Source: Scilla litardierei
Lineage: Eukaryota > Streptophyta > Magnoliopsida > Asparagales > Asparagaceae
Assembly: GCA_030789695.1 (NCBI GenBank)
Contig: CM061136.1
Location: forward strand, 128,750,648 to 128,814,647
Direction of reading: 5' to 3'
DNA length: 64,000 nucleotides
Of this stretch, positions 32,532-43,257 are shown piece after piece. Numbering within the stretch: position 1 is the first letter of the stretch; every line of letters starts with the position of its first letter. The notes under the pieces are model-generated. The model was not told where the DNA came from. It searched no databases and was given only the letters and a program-made list of their open reading frames with translations. Position numbers and translations under genes: made by a program.

Positions 32532-33834
32532 AATAGTAAGCTATTTGGGAATTCTTTATATATGTGATTATTTAATACAATGGAGTATGTATGGGTGTTA
32601 TTGTGTGATTGCATGGATAAAGTACTTGGAATTGTGTGAGTATATTGGGATCATGATGCGTTCATGATAATGAGGCTCAATGGAGCTGCTTAAGTACAAA
32701 TCTTAAATGTTCCTGGTCGTAAAAATATCAAGATGTGATAGTGATATTCTACGTAGACCAGTGTGTGCTAATCTCTACCATAGCGATGGTCGTGCCTGGT
32801 CTCATAGACACTCGATGTGAGAACATCATAAGATAATGCACATGTATTTGTTAGAGAACAAGTTTACAGAACGAGGCGTCGAGAAGCTTCTTACGGTAAT
32901 CATACTCTAACTGTTAATAGAAGCTCTCAAGTGACAGTTGGAGCAGCTTAGTTTATTGACCTGAGATGTGTTAAAGAACCTTATCTATGGAGGTGCTATG
33001 ATTAGGTTTTTACTGACCAATGACGAAAGTGACCGTTGCTAGGTACTTGATAGGCATAGTCCAAAGAGCGAGAAGAGAGGTAACAGTCAAGAAGCGATTC
33101 ATCTCCTTTGGTATGAGAGGTTAGTGTCATCGGGAGTCGACATGGATCTATAATAAATAATTGTCTACGGTCGAATGGATAAAATTATTAAGAGTAATGG
33201 GTTTCATCCAATCTTAGACCATGGGATCGCATATATGACTTATGCTTTAAAGTGTTAATGATATTTGATAGTTTCTCGTACCATAGTCACCTTAGCGACA
33301 TAGTTTTGACAAAGAGGCTAGACTATATGGTAGATGTCACTGATATTCCCACATTTGGTCGAAGTAGATTCCAGTCTCATACCAATCAGATAATGATGAT
33401 TCTAAAATAGATAGTCTTTACACGTAGTTAGCGTCATTTTCGTACATGTGACATAATCGTAGAGTATGATCAAGTCACTACTAAAGTAGGAATCATGCTT
33501 TTAAAGTCTAACACAGATGATTGATCGTCACAAAAATCAAAAGAAGAAAACTTAATGTATATGAGGTATACGAGACCGATCACAAGGAGTTATGATCAAC
33601 TTATTCGAGTGGAAAAAGTGTGTCACAAGGAGTTATGATGTACATGAGAAATACTTGTAAATAGTCACGAATAATCTAGCTAAAGAGGAAAGGCAAAAAC
33701 TCCAAACCAAAACTCTAACGAAAGTTTAGTCAACTTATTGGTCAATGAATGGATTTTTGATAGCCAATAATCGACTAATGAATGTCTATTAGTTGACTAA
33801 CGAAGAGTTAGTCAACTAACCGTCATATATTAGT
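32532..33834. other. unassigned stretch between elements
   Basis: I find no domain or convincing frame. Near its right end (33678-33822) TAGTCAAC, GTTGACTAA and related motifs recur in both orientations, with a strong hairpin AGTTGACTAAC/GTTAGTCAACT at about 33791-33818. It may be the U3 of a further LTR truncated by the Sirevirus insertion at 33835. Confidence 0.45.
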
Positions 33835-34321
33835 TGTTGAATATTGGATTCCCCAATGGGTTTTAATGATAAATAAACATAATTAATTGTACTAATCCCC
33901 ATATTTTGTAGTTAAGGAAAGCATCCTCAATACAGTTAAAGCCATATCAACTGAAGATGCTGACTCAGATAATTGATGCAAGGACATCAATCAATGAAGC
34001 ATGGAATTCTAGGAGTGAACGCAAGGAAGTCAAAGCATTGAACTCAACAAGCTTAATAGGTATCAAATAGTGATCTTAAGGAAGTCAAAGTATTGGACTT
34101 CACAAGCTCAAAGGAAGTCTTCAAGGCATTCAATAGGAAGTGAAGGGGATAAATATGTAAACTGTCTTTCTTTACTTATTAGTTGAACTAGCATGTTAAG
34201 CCTCGAATAGACTCATTAGAATATCACTCATAATTCTCATAAAACACTTTAGATCATATATCGTTGAGTGTCATAGGGTTAGAACTTGCGTTAACTCAAA
34301 GAAGAGTTTTTCAGGCCACCC

Positions 34322-34800
34322 AAACGTCTAGTGCTTTGCCTCCAGATGCCTAGTGCTCATATGCATTTTGTTCTCCAAACCCCTATCATGATCAGACGCC
34401 TGAAGTTCTAATTCCAGACGTTTGAACAAATCGTCAGACACCTGGATGATGAATTCCAGATGTTCGAATAATTCAAGCCGAAAGTCCAGTAACTCGGCCT
34501 CTGATGACAGACAAAAAACAGACGTTTGGATGATATACATCAGACGTCTGGTAAATTAGTGCAAATATTTCTAGTAGCTCATTTTGCAGTACGTCATGAT
34601 TAGGTGTATGAAGTTGTATTACCAAACGTATGAACAGTTGACCAGACATCTGGATGAAGAGCATCAGACGACTGAGCAGTAGGACCAACTATATTCCAAT
34701 AACCATGTTGCTCACTGTCTGTATGATCAGATGTCTGATGCATTTGTGCCAGACGACTGAGCAGTGGACCAGACTCCTGTGAAGTCTTCTTCAGACGTCT
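34322..34800. repeat. U3 palindromic array, CAGACGTCTG type
   Basis: Fifteen or more variants of CCAGACGTCTGG or its halves (CAGACGTTTG, CAGACGCCTG, CAGACATCTG, CAGACGACTG). Most are near-palindromes by themselves. Sirevirus LTRs are reported to carry conserved palindromes (from memory). Confidence 0.82.
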
Positions 34801-34976
34801 CGTATATGTCAGTTAGACTGTATTTAATGCCTAGTCAGAACAGTACAATAGCCGATTGGTCATTCTTCTTTAGGCGAGTGGTGACTAGGATTTCTGCCCA
34901 TTAAGAGTTGTTTGCAGCGTTAAATTCTTGGGGCTTTTAGCTGTTTATGAGCAGATTTCAGTGGCTTATAAATATG

Positions 34977-34984
34977 GATTTAAT
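34977..34984 (+). promoter_or_regulatory. TATA box of Sirevirus-like LTR
   Basis: TATAAATA, about 175 bp downstream of the last array motif. Confidence 0.6.
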
Positions 34985-35759
34985 GTCTTGACTTGAGAGG
35001 TTAACTAAGCATCTAAGCATTCATTCAATACACTCTCAAGTGATTCAAAGTCATTAATTTCATTCTAGAGCATTCAAGAGAATTCAAAGCAATACAGGCT
35101 TAAGCTCTAAAGATCAACTTGTCTCCAAAGCTTTCAAGATCAGCTTCTAGCATTTATTGCTACAAATCTTGTGACAAGTTAGTAAGTGCTCTCACTCTCA
35201 TCATTTAGAGCACATCTCACACACCTTTATTGCCGCATACTTAAGAAGGCATAAGTTGTGAAATTGTTTTATATTTCATTCTACAGTTTCACTTGGTATG
35301 AGAAGTCCTCTCGGTTGTGAGAGTAGTCCATTCCCAGGTTGAGGGAAGTGGAAGAAAGGTTCCTCTCGATTGTGAGAGTAGTCCATTCCCAGTTTGTGGG
35401 AAGTGGAAGAAAGTGTATTGGTTTTTCCCTTGTCAGGTTTGGCAAGTGGTTATTAGTGGATCACTAATCACTGGCAGATTTGCTAGTGGGTTGCCGGAGT
35501 ATTATTCAAAGGAGTCAGGGAGATGCAGAATCATGAAGACTCAGAGTCGGGGGACTCAGAGTCGGGGAGACTCGGTGAATCCGAACCAGGGTATATCCCT
35601 CATTTGCGTTTGATTTTCTATGCTTGTTTCTTTCTCTTTCTCTTTTCATTCCGCACTAAGGTTGCATAAGGGATCATTTAATTAGGCATAATTTCCTTAT
35701 TATCTTTATAAAGCACTATTCACCCCCATTGTTTTCTCCCTATAATTTCAGAGCCTACA

Positions 35760-35772
35760 ATTGGTATCAGAG
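35760..35772 (+). other. primer-binding site, tRNA-iMet type
   Basis: ATTGGTATCAGAG follows the LTR end directly; this is the copia PBS with its core TGGTATCAGAG. Confidence 0.9.
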
Positions 35773-35787
35773 GTGGATTTTCAAACT

Positions 35788-37461
35788 ATGTCAACCATAA
35801 GCAAAAACAACAATCACAATGGTGCTTCATCTATTGTCGAAGGGCAATCCATCGTTCAACCTCCACTCCTCAATGGATCCATCTACAAACATTGGAAGTT
35901 GAGGATTGTAGTTTTCTCAAAAGCATTTCGCTTTGGAGAACAGTGGAGAAGAATTATGTTGTGCCAATGGAAGAAGATTCCTTTAAGTGGACTCTTGATC
36001 AAATCAATGATGAGGCAAAAAATGCCAATGTAATGGATTATATTCTCTAGCATTAGAGGCTCATAAGTCTGACGAAGTGTCAAAGTGCAAGACGGCTCAA
36101 AAAATTTGGATGCATGTTCTTACCACTCACGAATAAGACCAATGCATACATAAGAACGAGAAAGAAAAGGTTGAGCATGTATGCTACATGACAAGAGAGG
36201 ATGCCAATAGGGACAAGGTAACTATAGATAATCCGACATATATTTCCACATCCTCTATGAATATCACACCACATGTGGACACTTCACATATTTCAATTAT
36301 TAATGAGAAGGCAACTTTGGTCTCTCATAATGAGTGGTTGAGAAATGAAGTTATTTTTCTTAAATCACAATTGGACAAGGTACAACTTAGTGATTATGAC
36401 AATGTTGATATTGAAACACTTCGATCTCAAAACTCACTTTTGGAAAATGAGAATGTAACTCTCAAAACCCAAGTGCTCGAGTTCAATACATGTGTATCCA
36501 CCTTGGATACTAATCTATCTTCTCTTATGAAGAGATATGAGCTCTTGTCCTCCAATGTTGATAGATTCAACAAAGGGAAGGACAAATTGAACACAATTTT
36601 GGAAAACCAACTCCCGCAAATCACCAAGGTGGACTTGGCTGTTCAAATGATAATGCTTCCACTTATCACAATTCGTATAGTGGATCCAATATTAATTTTG
36701 TAAGGCCACCCTCCGGTGCTTCCACTAGTGGAGCATTAAAACACTTGGGTAGTATATCTACCAAGACTAGCACCATTCTAATGACACCTCCTTTTGGAAA
36801 GAAACCCACCAAGGGTGGACAACCAAGAAAGGGACATGCATATATCTATACACGAACCCAACCACATAGGAGAACACCTTCACATGTTGCTCATGCTTAT
36901 GATGAGTTTTACACACCATACCCTCATGCACGTGCTAATACTCATGTGAGACATCCACATGGCCGTACCCCTACTCATGCATATGGTTATGCTAAACCAC
37001 AGCATAGACATCCTTATTCAAATGCTTATCCACATGCCACACATGCTTATCATGCTTCACATTCCTATACACCGAATGTGAAAAAGAATATGAATGCTCA
37101 CAATGCACACACACATCGTGCAAAACCACATGGTATGTATCATGCACCCCCTCACAAATTTTACCCACATACATCACAATATGGGTTTGCACCAACAATT
37201 ACACATCCTTATGCATATGCTCATCCTAATGCATACACACATTCTCATGCTTTTATGCTGCATGCTCTCATGAGAAAATCACCTCTAATGCATGCACCTA
37301 TAAAGCATAGGACTCCCAAGAGTCATTTGATTTGGGGTCCTAAACATACTAGCATGTATGATAAAGGAATGTATATGCAATCGTATTTTAGGGATGTTAT
37401 AGATAATGTGAACTATGTTGGGAAGCCACAGTCCACTTGGACTTGGTTTCCAAAGGGCTAA
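35788..37461 (+). pseudogene. Sirevirus gag with coiled coil and His-rich tail
   Basis: ATG at 35788 opens a gag N-terminus (PPLLNGSIYKHWK near 35860-35895, where functional gags have a W-K motif) that soon loses frame. A 171-codon piece at 36188-36703 is coiled-coil-like (repeated Leu, Glu, Asn heptads, such as LRSQNSLLENENVTLKTQ). A third piece, 36745-37461, carries about 30 histidines, mostly in HAY, HPH and YPHA contexts, ending in WFPKG. The zinc knuckle normally found here is not recognisable. At least two frame breaks make this a pseudogene. Confidence 0.75.
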
Positions 37462-37541
37462 TCCCCTTGGACCCAACATGCTTGGGTATCATGTGTTTAT
37501 GGTGTATTCTATAGGTACCCAAGAAGAGGAAAAAGGGAAAT

Positions 37542-39709
37542 ATGGAAAAATATTGCTCTAAATGCAAAGGAAAGGGTTGGATACTCGATAGAAGGTGGTC
37601 CAAATATATGATGGGAGACCTAAGTTTACTCTCCGAGGTTATTCGCATCAAGAATGGAGGAATGGTTACTTTCAGATGCAATGAAAAGAGATTCATCATA
37701 GGAGTTGGTAAAGTTGGTAATCCTTATAAACCTCTCATAGATAATGTTTATCTTGTAGATGGTTTAAATCACATTCTTATCTCTATTAGTCAACCATGTG
37801 ACAAGGGTTACAACGTTAACTGTGGTGATGGATTGTGTAGTATTCTTGATATTTCTAATGATAGTATTTTGTTTAGTGGCACACGCCAAAAGAATATTTA
37901 TATTTTGGATTTGCCACACACATAAGACCAATGCTTTGTTGCTCAATCTAATGAACAACTTTTGTGGCATCGACGCATTTGTCATGTACACTTCAAGCAT
38001 CTTTACAAGTTGTCCAAGCACAACCTAGTTAGAGGTTTTTCGAAACTTTCTTTTAATAAGAAAAGTTTTTGTGATTCATGCCAACAAGGCAAGCTCCATA
38101 AATCGTCATTTAAGATTAAGATTATAATATCTAATTCTAGGCCTCTAGAGCTTTTACATCTAGATTTATTTGGGCCTACTAGAGTTGCTTCCTTAGGAAA
38201 TACATTTTATGGACTTGTAGTTGTTGATGACTTATCTAGGTATACTTGGGTGAAGTTCTTGAATAGTAAGAATGAGGCACTTGAGAATTTTATTATTTTA
38301 TCTATGAAAGTTTAAAAGATTCAAGGCACGTCTATTGTCACCATTCATAATGATCATGGAGGTGAATTTGATAATGAACTATTATCTAATTTTTGTGATA
38401 AGAACAGGATTACTCACACTTTTTTCTTCCCTCATGCTCCACCACAAAATGGTGTTGTAGAGAGGAAAAATAGAATTCTTATTGAGTGTGCACGCACTAT
38501 ACTTAGTGATAGCTGCATTGGTTCATAATTTTGGGCGGAACTCGTTCATATCGCGTGCTATGTGCTAAATAGGATACTTGTGAGACCCAGTACAAACAAA
38601 ATTGTTATGAATTGTTTTATAACAAAATTCCTTAGGTATGTTATTTACATGTATTTGGTTCTAAATGTTTTATTAAGAACACACACTGTAATTTGGATAA
38701 GTTTGATTCACGTGTATCAAGGTCTACCGGATATTTAAGTAAAGAATCTTAACGGTTGAAGAATCACTTCACATTTCTTTTTATGAGAACTTTGATGTTC
38801 CATTATCTCACATTGATAAGAATGTTGAATTTTTGTGTGACTCTTTGACCAATGTAAAATTAATGATTCTGTTGCAACTAACACTACTAATGATGTAGTT
38901 GAATTTATTTCTAATGATAAAGGGTTACCCAAGACATTTTCTACAGTCCCAAACCATCCACATGATCAAGTGATATGCAATATTGAAGATGGAGTTCGTA
39001 CAAGGTCAAGGGAAGAACGATTCACATGTTGTGCTTTCTCTCAGCCATAGAACCAAAGAGCATTGAAAAAGCATGTAAGGATAGCTCATGGATCATTGCT
39101 ATGGAAGAAGAACTCATCCAATTTGAAAGGAACAATGTTTGGGAGTTAGTTCCTCCTCCGGAAGACCACAATGTCATTGGAACAAAGTGGATCTTCAAAA
39201 ACATGACTGATGAAATGAAGTCGTCATCCGAAACAAGGCAAGGTTAGTAGCACAAGGTTACCAGTAAGAAGAATGTAAAGATTTTGACGAATCTTTTGCC
39301 CCGGTAGCTAGATTAGAATTTACTTCATTTAAGAATTTTTAAGCTTTTTTCAAATGGATGTGAAAAGTGAATTTTTAATGGACATATAGTTGAAGAAGTA
39401 TATGTTGCACAACCACCTGGTTTCATTGAGGGAAAATCACTAAATCATGTGTTTAGACGCAAGAAAGCTCTTTATGGGTTGAGATAAGCCCCTAGGGCAT
39501 GGTATGATCATCTAAACAATTTTCTTGTTGATTTGGGTTTTAAAATGGGTGATGTTGATTCAACACATTTCACTAAGTACTTTGATCATGACATTCTATT
39601 AATTCAAGTATATGTTGATGATATTATATTTGGTTCTACTAACTTTACACTTTGTCAAGATTTTGCTCAGTACATACAAGATGAATTTGAGATGAGCCAC
39701 ATGGGTAAG
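37542..39709 (+). pseudogene. Sirevirus pol fragment: protease, integrase, start of RT
   Basis: The protease region at 37570-37615 has lost its DSG (it reads DRRWS before KYMMGD). A LVDGL block follows near 37755. Pre-integrase and integrase zinc region: LWHRRICHVHFKHL near 37960 and CDSCQQGK near 38070. Catalytic core: D near 38160 (LDLFGP), D near 38353 (NDHGGEF) and E near 38460 (GVVERKNR). TAA or TAG stops occur at about 38313 and 38526. RT begins near 39085 (SWIIAMEEELIQFERN), with YVDDIIFG near 39613 still intact, and is cut at 39709 (EMSHMGK). Confidence 0.82.
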
Positions 39710-40026
39710 TGATGTGTCCATATTTTACACCTTTTTCATAGCATTATGACATCACATTCCATGTCATTTTTGCATTCAAATCCTGTATTTTCCTACGATA
39801 TCACATTTCTAACATTATATTCGAGTTTCGTAGTGTTTTATGAATTTTCAGGGATTTTGGAGCGATTTGGGACCCGATCTGGGTATGGACACATCTGACA
39901 CATCTGTGAGCCCGTTGGCGAAGTTCTACAGGAGTTCGCCGAGTTTTGGGAGCCACAGGAGGAGTGGAGGAGAGAGTAAGAGGAGAGGAGGAACTTCAGC
40001 AGCTTCAGCAAGGATTTCCCAGGCGA

Positions 40027-40352
40027 CTCGACCGAGCAGAGCAGTTGCTCGGTCGAGCAGATGCAAATCGAAGAAACGAGCTGATACGCAGCCTGCTCAG
40101 ACCGAGCACTCATAGTGATCGGTTGAGCATCCTTTAATTCCTACGCCCGACTAATTTCTTGCACGGCCCGAGCAGCTTCTTCAGTGACTGAGTCAGCTAT
40201 CTGCTCGACCGAGCAGGGCTGACTCGGCCCGTACAGACAGAGTGATGATGTTGGAGGAGGTCGATTTACTGTCATGCTCGGTCGAGCAGTACATCTGCTC
40301 GGACCGAGCAGCCGACCGAGCAACACACTGCTCGACCGAGTCACCTACTCGG
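40027..40352. repeat. U3 palindromic array, CTCGACCGAGCAG type
   Basis: About a dozen motifs such as CTGCTCGACCGAGCAG and TGCTCGGTCGAGCA in alternating orientation. The core CTCGACCGAG is identical to that in the copia LTR at 2062-2380. Confidence 0.88.
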
Positions 40353-40717
40353 TCGACGATGCTGAAGGCTATTTTTGAAAAGAATTTGGAGCGGCTGTTA
40401 CGCGCTGAAGCGAGTGAAGGCTGGGGATCTGCGACAACATTTTGGAGAGCGATTCACTCTGAGAGTTTTTGGAATAGAATTTTGGAGAGGAGATTAGGAA
40501 AAACTTGTTAGATCTAGATTAACTTTTGAAGACTATTGGATCGAATTTATCGGAAGTCTATTTTGCTATTCTCGCGTTCTTGGAATCTTGTTTTTCTCTG
40601 AGATCTATTTCTCGCTGTAAGTTTCTCGATCTTCATCCTATCGAATTTCTATGATGTTTTCTTCCCTAAAAATTGTGTTTTTATTCGTTAATATTGTCAT
40701 GAGCGATTAGTCTTTTC

Positions 40718-40997
40718 TAGGGTTGATGGGTTAGCCCTAAGACCCTGGGGGGAGATGTAGATTCGGATCCCTAGGTTGAATTGGATAAAATGGGAGTATT
40801 TCGGTCAATCCTATTCGAATCCTAAGGATACACCTTAAGCACATCAATTCCACAGACCGTGGGCATGATCTCAGTACGGGTTATCCTAGGGATTCAGTAG
40901 GATCGACCGAAATACTCCCCTAAATTTCTAATTCAACATAGGGATCCAGATCTACGTCTTCCCCCTAAGATCTTAGGGCTGATCCCTAACGCCCTAG
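40718..40997. repeat. long inverted repeat, ~114-bp arms, ~52-nt loop
   Basis: Left arm 40718-40832 and right arm 40884-40997 are imperfect reverse complements: CTAGGG...GGATCCCTA...TTGAATT...GGAGTATTTCGGTC against GACCGAAATACTCC...AATTCAA...TAGGGATCC...CCCTAG. The loop contains CCACAGACCGTGGGCATGAT. Confidence 0.85.
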
Positions 40998-41473
40998 TCC
41001 TTTTTATTATTAAATCAACAATAACATAATAATCAATTCTCTTAACCCGATAGCTATCTCACTTCGAGATATAAAAGTAAGCTGGGAACTCAATTACACT
41101 GTCACCGTCCCTGTGTGATTCGATATCTTTTATACTATAATTTGACACTGTCCACTTGCGGATAGAGCCCGGAATTGACACCTAGGGGCCATACCACGCC
41201 TGACGATCGTGACACCGACGGGTGGAATTGACGTTCGTTTATATTTTATATATTCACGCACGTTTTCTTTTGTGTTTCTCCATGTTTTCCGCCGTCTTTT
41301 ATTCGTTTTCTCGTGTTTTCTCGTTTTCTTTCACTTTTCTTTGTTTCTCCATGTTTGCAGGAGATTGACCGCATATGGGACGTTTAACGACGATATCTCA
41401 AGTCCCCGGAGCAACGGGAGGAGTCACACGTGATCCAGGGGGTCAAACGTCAAAGAATACATCTTTCAGCCCC

Positions 41474-41845
41474 TCACCCGGTCGGTTGGTCTTCTCCAAC
41501 CGATCGGGTGATGCACGCGTGCACCACCCGGTCTCAGCCGGAGCTCAAGTGAAAGTCACCCGACCGGTTCACAGGCCGGTTCAGCGGGGGCATGTTCTCT
41601 GTCTTTTCGAGCAGAATTCCAACCGATCGGGTGACTCTCACCCGATCGGTTCATCTGTAGCTGATGCTGAGGAGCTGAAGACACGGGCACCCAACCGATC
41701 GCTTCACCCGATGGCGCCAAGATCCAACCGGTCACTCCAAGAACTCACCCGATCGGTTCATATGACCGGGTGGAAGCTCGTCATTTTCTGTTCATTATCT
41801 GTAACAGGTCACCCGATCGGTTGACTTGTCAACCGATCGGGTGAT
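41474..41845. repeat. U3 palindromic array, CCGATCGGGTGA type
   Basis: About fifteen motifs AACCGATCGGGTGA, TCACCCGATCGGTT and variants in alternating orientation. Centre CGATCG or CCGGTC. Confidence 0.92.
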
Positions 41846-41854
41846 GCGAGAGTC

Positions 41855-41862
41855 TATAAATA
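41855..41862 (+). promoter_or_regulatory. TATA box of the Athila-like LTR
   Basis: TATAAATA lies about 10 bp after the last array motif; the same box is at 58342-58349 in the 3' LTR. Confidence 0.68.
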
Positions 41863-42814
41863 GAACCACTAGGGTTCCAGAAACGGGGGGCTGCTAGTTT
41901 TTACTGTTTTCTCCCATTGTGACGGCTGTAATTACTGTTCTTTTTGTAAGTTTTCGGATCTTTCTAAAATTTTAGTATTGTCTTAACTACTCTATTACTT
42001 CCGCATTCCAATCGTCTGATTATGATTCCAACGGTTAATTTTCATTTAGATCGCTTTTAATGAATTTTTGTGAGTAGTTCCTAAATCTGGGATTTTGGTG
42101 GAAACCCCTTCGGGGGCTCTTCCCGATGCGTCCATAGGGTTAGGAAATCGATAGCGATTAGGAATCTAATGGTTACGCGGGGTATTCATTGTCATCGGTG
42201 GGAAAAAGACCGCCTTTGACCGTTGGGCCAAGGGGGAATAAACTTGGCGGTTGACTCCCTAGCCATAGCTCACGCCCTTAGCGTAGACGCCGAATCCTAG
42301 CATGCGGGAGCGGCAGGATGAGACGTTGGGAGTTATCGTTGCGAGCTTAGTGCTCCCGGAATCGATCAGTGTTAATGGACACGGGAGTGCCCACTGATCG
42401 AATCCGGGAAGTTCGGTGTATCATCCTGGGCACCGACCGGAATATCGGGCCCATGGGATGCCGGGTACCACTTTCAGAGGCAACGTCCCACCATTAGACC
42501 CTAATTCCGATCGCTATCCATACCCGTAGGCCGTATCGGCGAGAGTCGCTCGTCGGAGTGGAAACCAAAGTCCCGAGTTTATTTTCTTATTGTTCATACC
42601 CTTCATTCCTTTCCGTGACAACCATTTACCGATTCGGGCTAGCTCGCCTACGGGGTGATTTTGGTCCTCCTTGACTCAAGCACATCCTAGCCTCCATGTG
42701 TTCGAACCCCAAGCCACACTACAACATCGTGCGCTTGCGGTTACAAATTTCTAAACACCCACGCGGGTCCCCCGGCCATTTGCGGATAGCAAGCCGGGGC
42801 ACACGTCAAGTTTA

Positions 42815-42832
42815 TGGCGCCGTTGCCGGGGA
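42815..42832 (+). other. primer-binding site, tRNA-Asp type
   Basis: TGGCGCCGTTGCCGGGGA, the usual Athila PBS, six bases after the LTR. Confidence 0.9.
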
Positions 42833-43257
42833 GGCAACGTGCTTGTTTTTTTAGGATCTTTTGAACCCTAGTGTCTAGCTCTTATCCCTACCTCGCGATA
42901 ATTTTCGCACTCTACACTTTTCAATTTCACTTAGACATACTGTGGATAGTAATTGTATAGTGCTAATTGACTGAATCGCCGCGCTTCCATCGCAACTTGC
43001 GGTTTCCGTTTATGCAACCCGTGCTTTTGACGTGTTTGCCTCTTGTGCAGTTCTCTCTCTCTCCTTTCGTATAAGATCCGGGCCCCACAGCGAGGATGTT
43101 GCATGCAGTTTCAGGAGACATCTGGGATCACTCTCACCATATCCGCTGTTTGGCGCAGAGCTTAGCAGAATCACTGAATACTTCGAATATACTATCCCTC
43201 CTGTCTGCCGCCGTGGAAAGTCAGAGGAGATATTGAGATGCGCAGGAGAACCTTGCC
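42833..43257 (+). other. leader without gag
   Basis: Between PBS and pol there are only ~425 bp with no gag, zinc knuckle or protease motif. The lack of a degraded remnant suggests a deletion or an element class that never carried gag. Confidence 0.65.

Larger units (their letters stand above)
33835..35759 (+). repeat. 5' LTR of the Sirevirus-like element
   Basis: TGTTGAATATTGG to GCCTACA followed by the PBS. It contains a palindromic array (34322-34800), TATAAATA at 34977 and a ~55-bp tandem duplication near 35307-35415 (GTGAGAGTAGTCCATTCCCA twice). Confidence 0.85.
33835..39709 (+). mobile_element. Sirevirus-like Ty1/copia element, 5' part, decayed
   Basis: 5' LTR 33835-35759, PBS, gag with coiled coil, protease, pre-integrase, integrase and the first part of RT. 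RT stops at 39709, where the outer Athila-type LTR begins. The 3' remainder is not in the window. Frameshifts and stops are frequent. The pol wording (LVDGL...LISIS...CDKGYNV) fits the Maximus/SIRE group. Confidence 0.85.
39710..41228 (+). repeat. outer Athila-type 5' LTR, interrupted before its end
   Basis: TGATGTGTCC starts inside the Sirevirus RT. The LTR continues after the 18-kb insertion at 59303-59327, ending GTGTTA (probably once GTGTCA) in front of an Athila-type PBS. It contains a palindromic array and a long inverted repeat. I see no clear TATA box after its array. Confidence 0.7.
41229..42808 (+). repeat. 5' LTR of the Athila-like element
   Basis: TGACGTTCG to ACACGTCA, then AGTTTA and the PBS. 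U3 array 41474-41845, TATAAATA at 41855. Confidence 0.93.

Noticed and set aside
32700..33650. Possible decayed pol sequence after the 15.3-kb element
   Set aside because: No RT, RNase H or integrase motif could be read in any frame.
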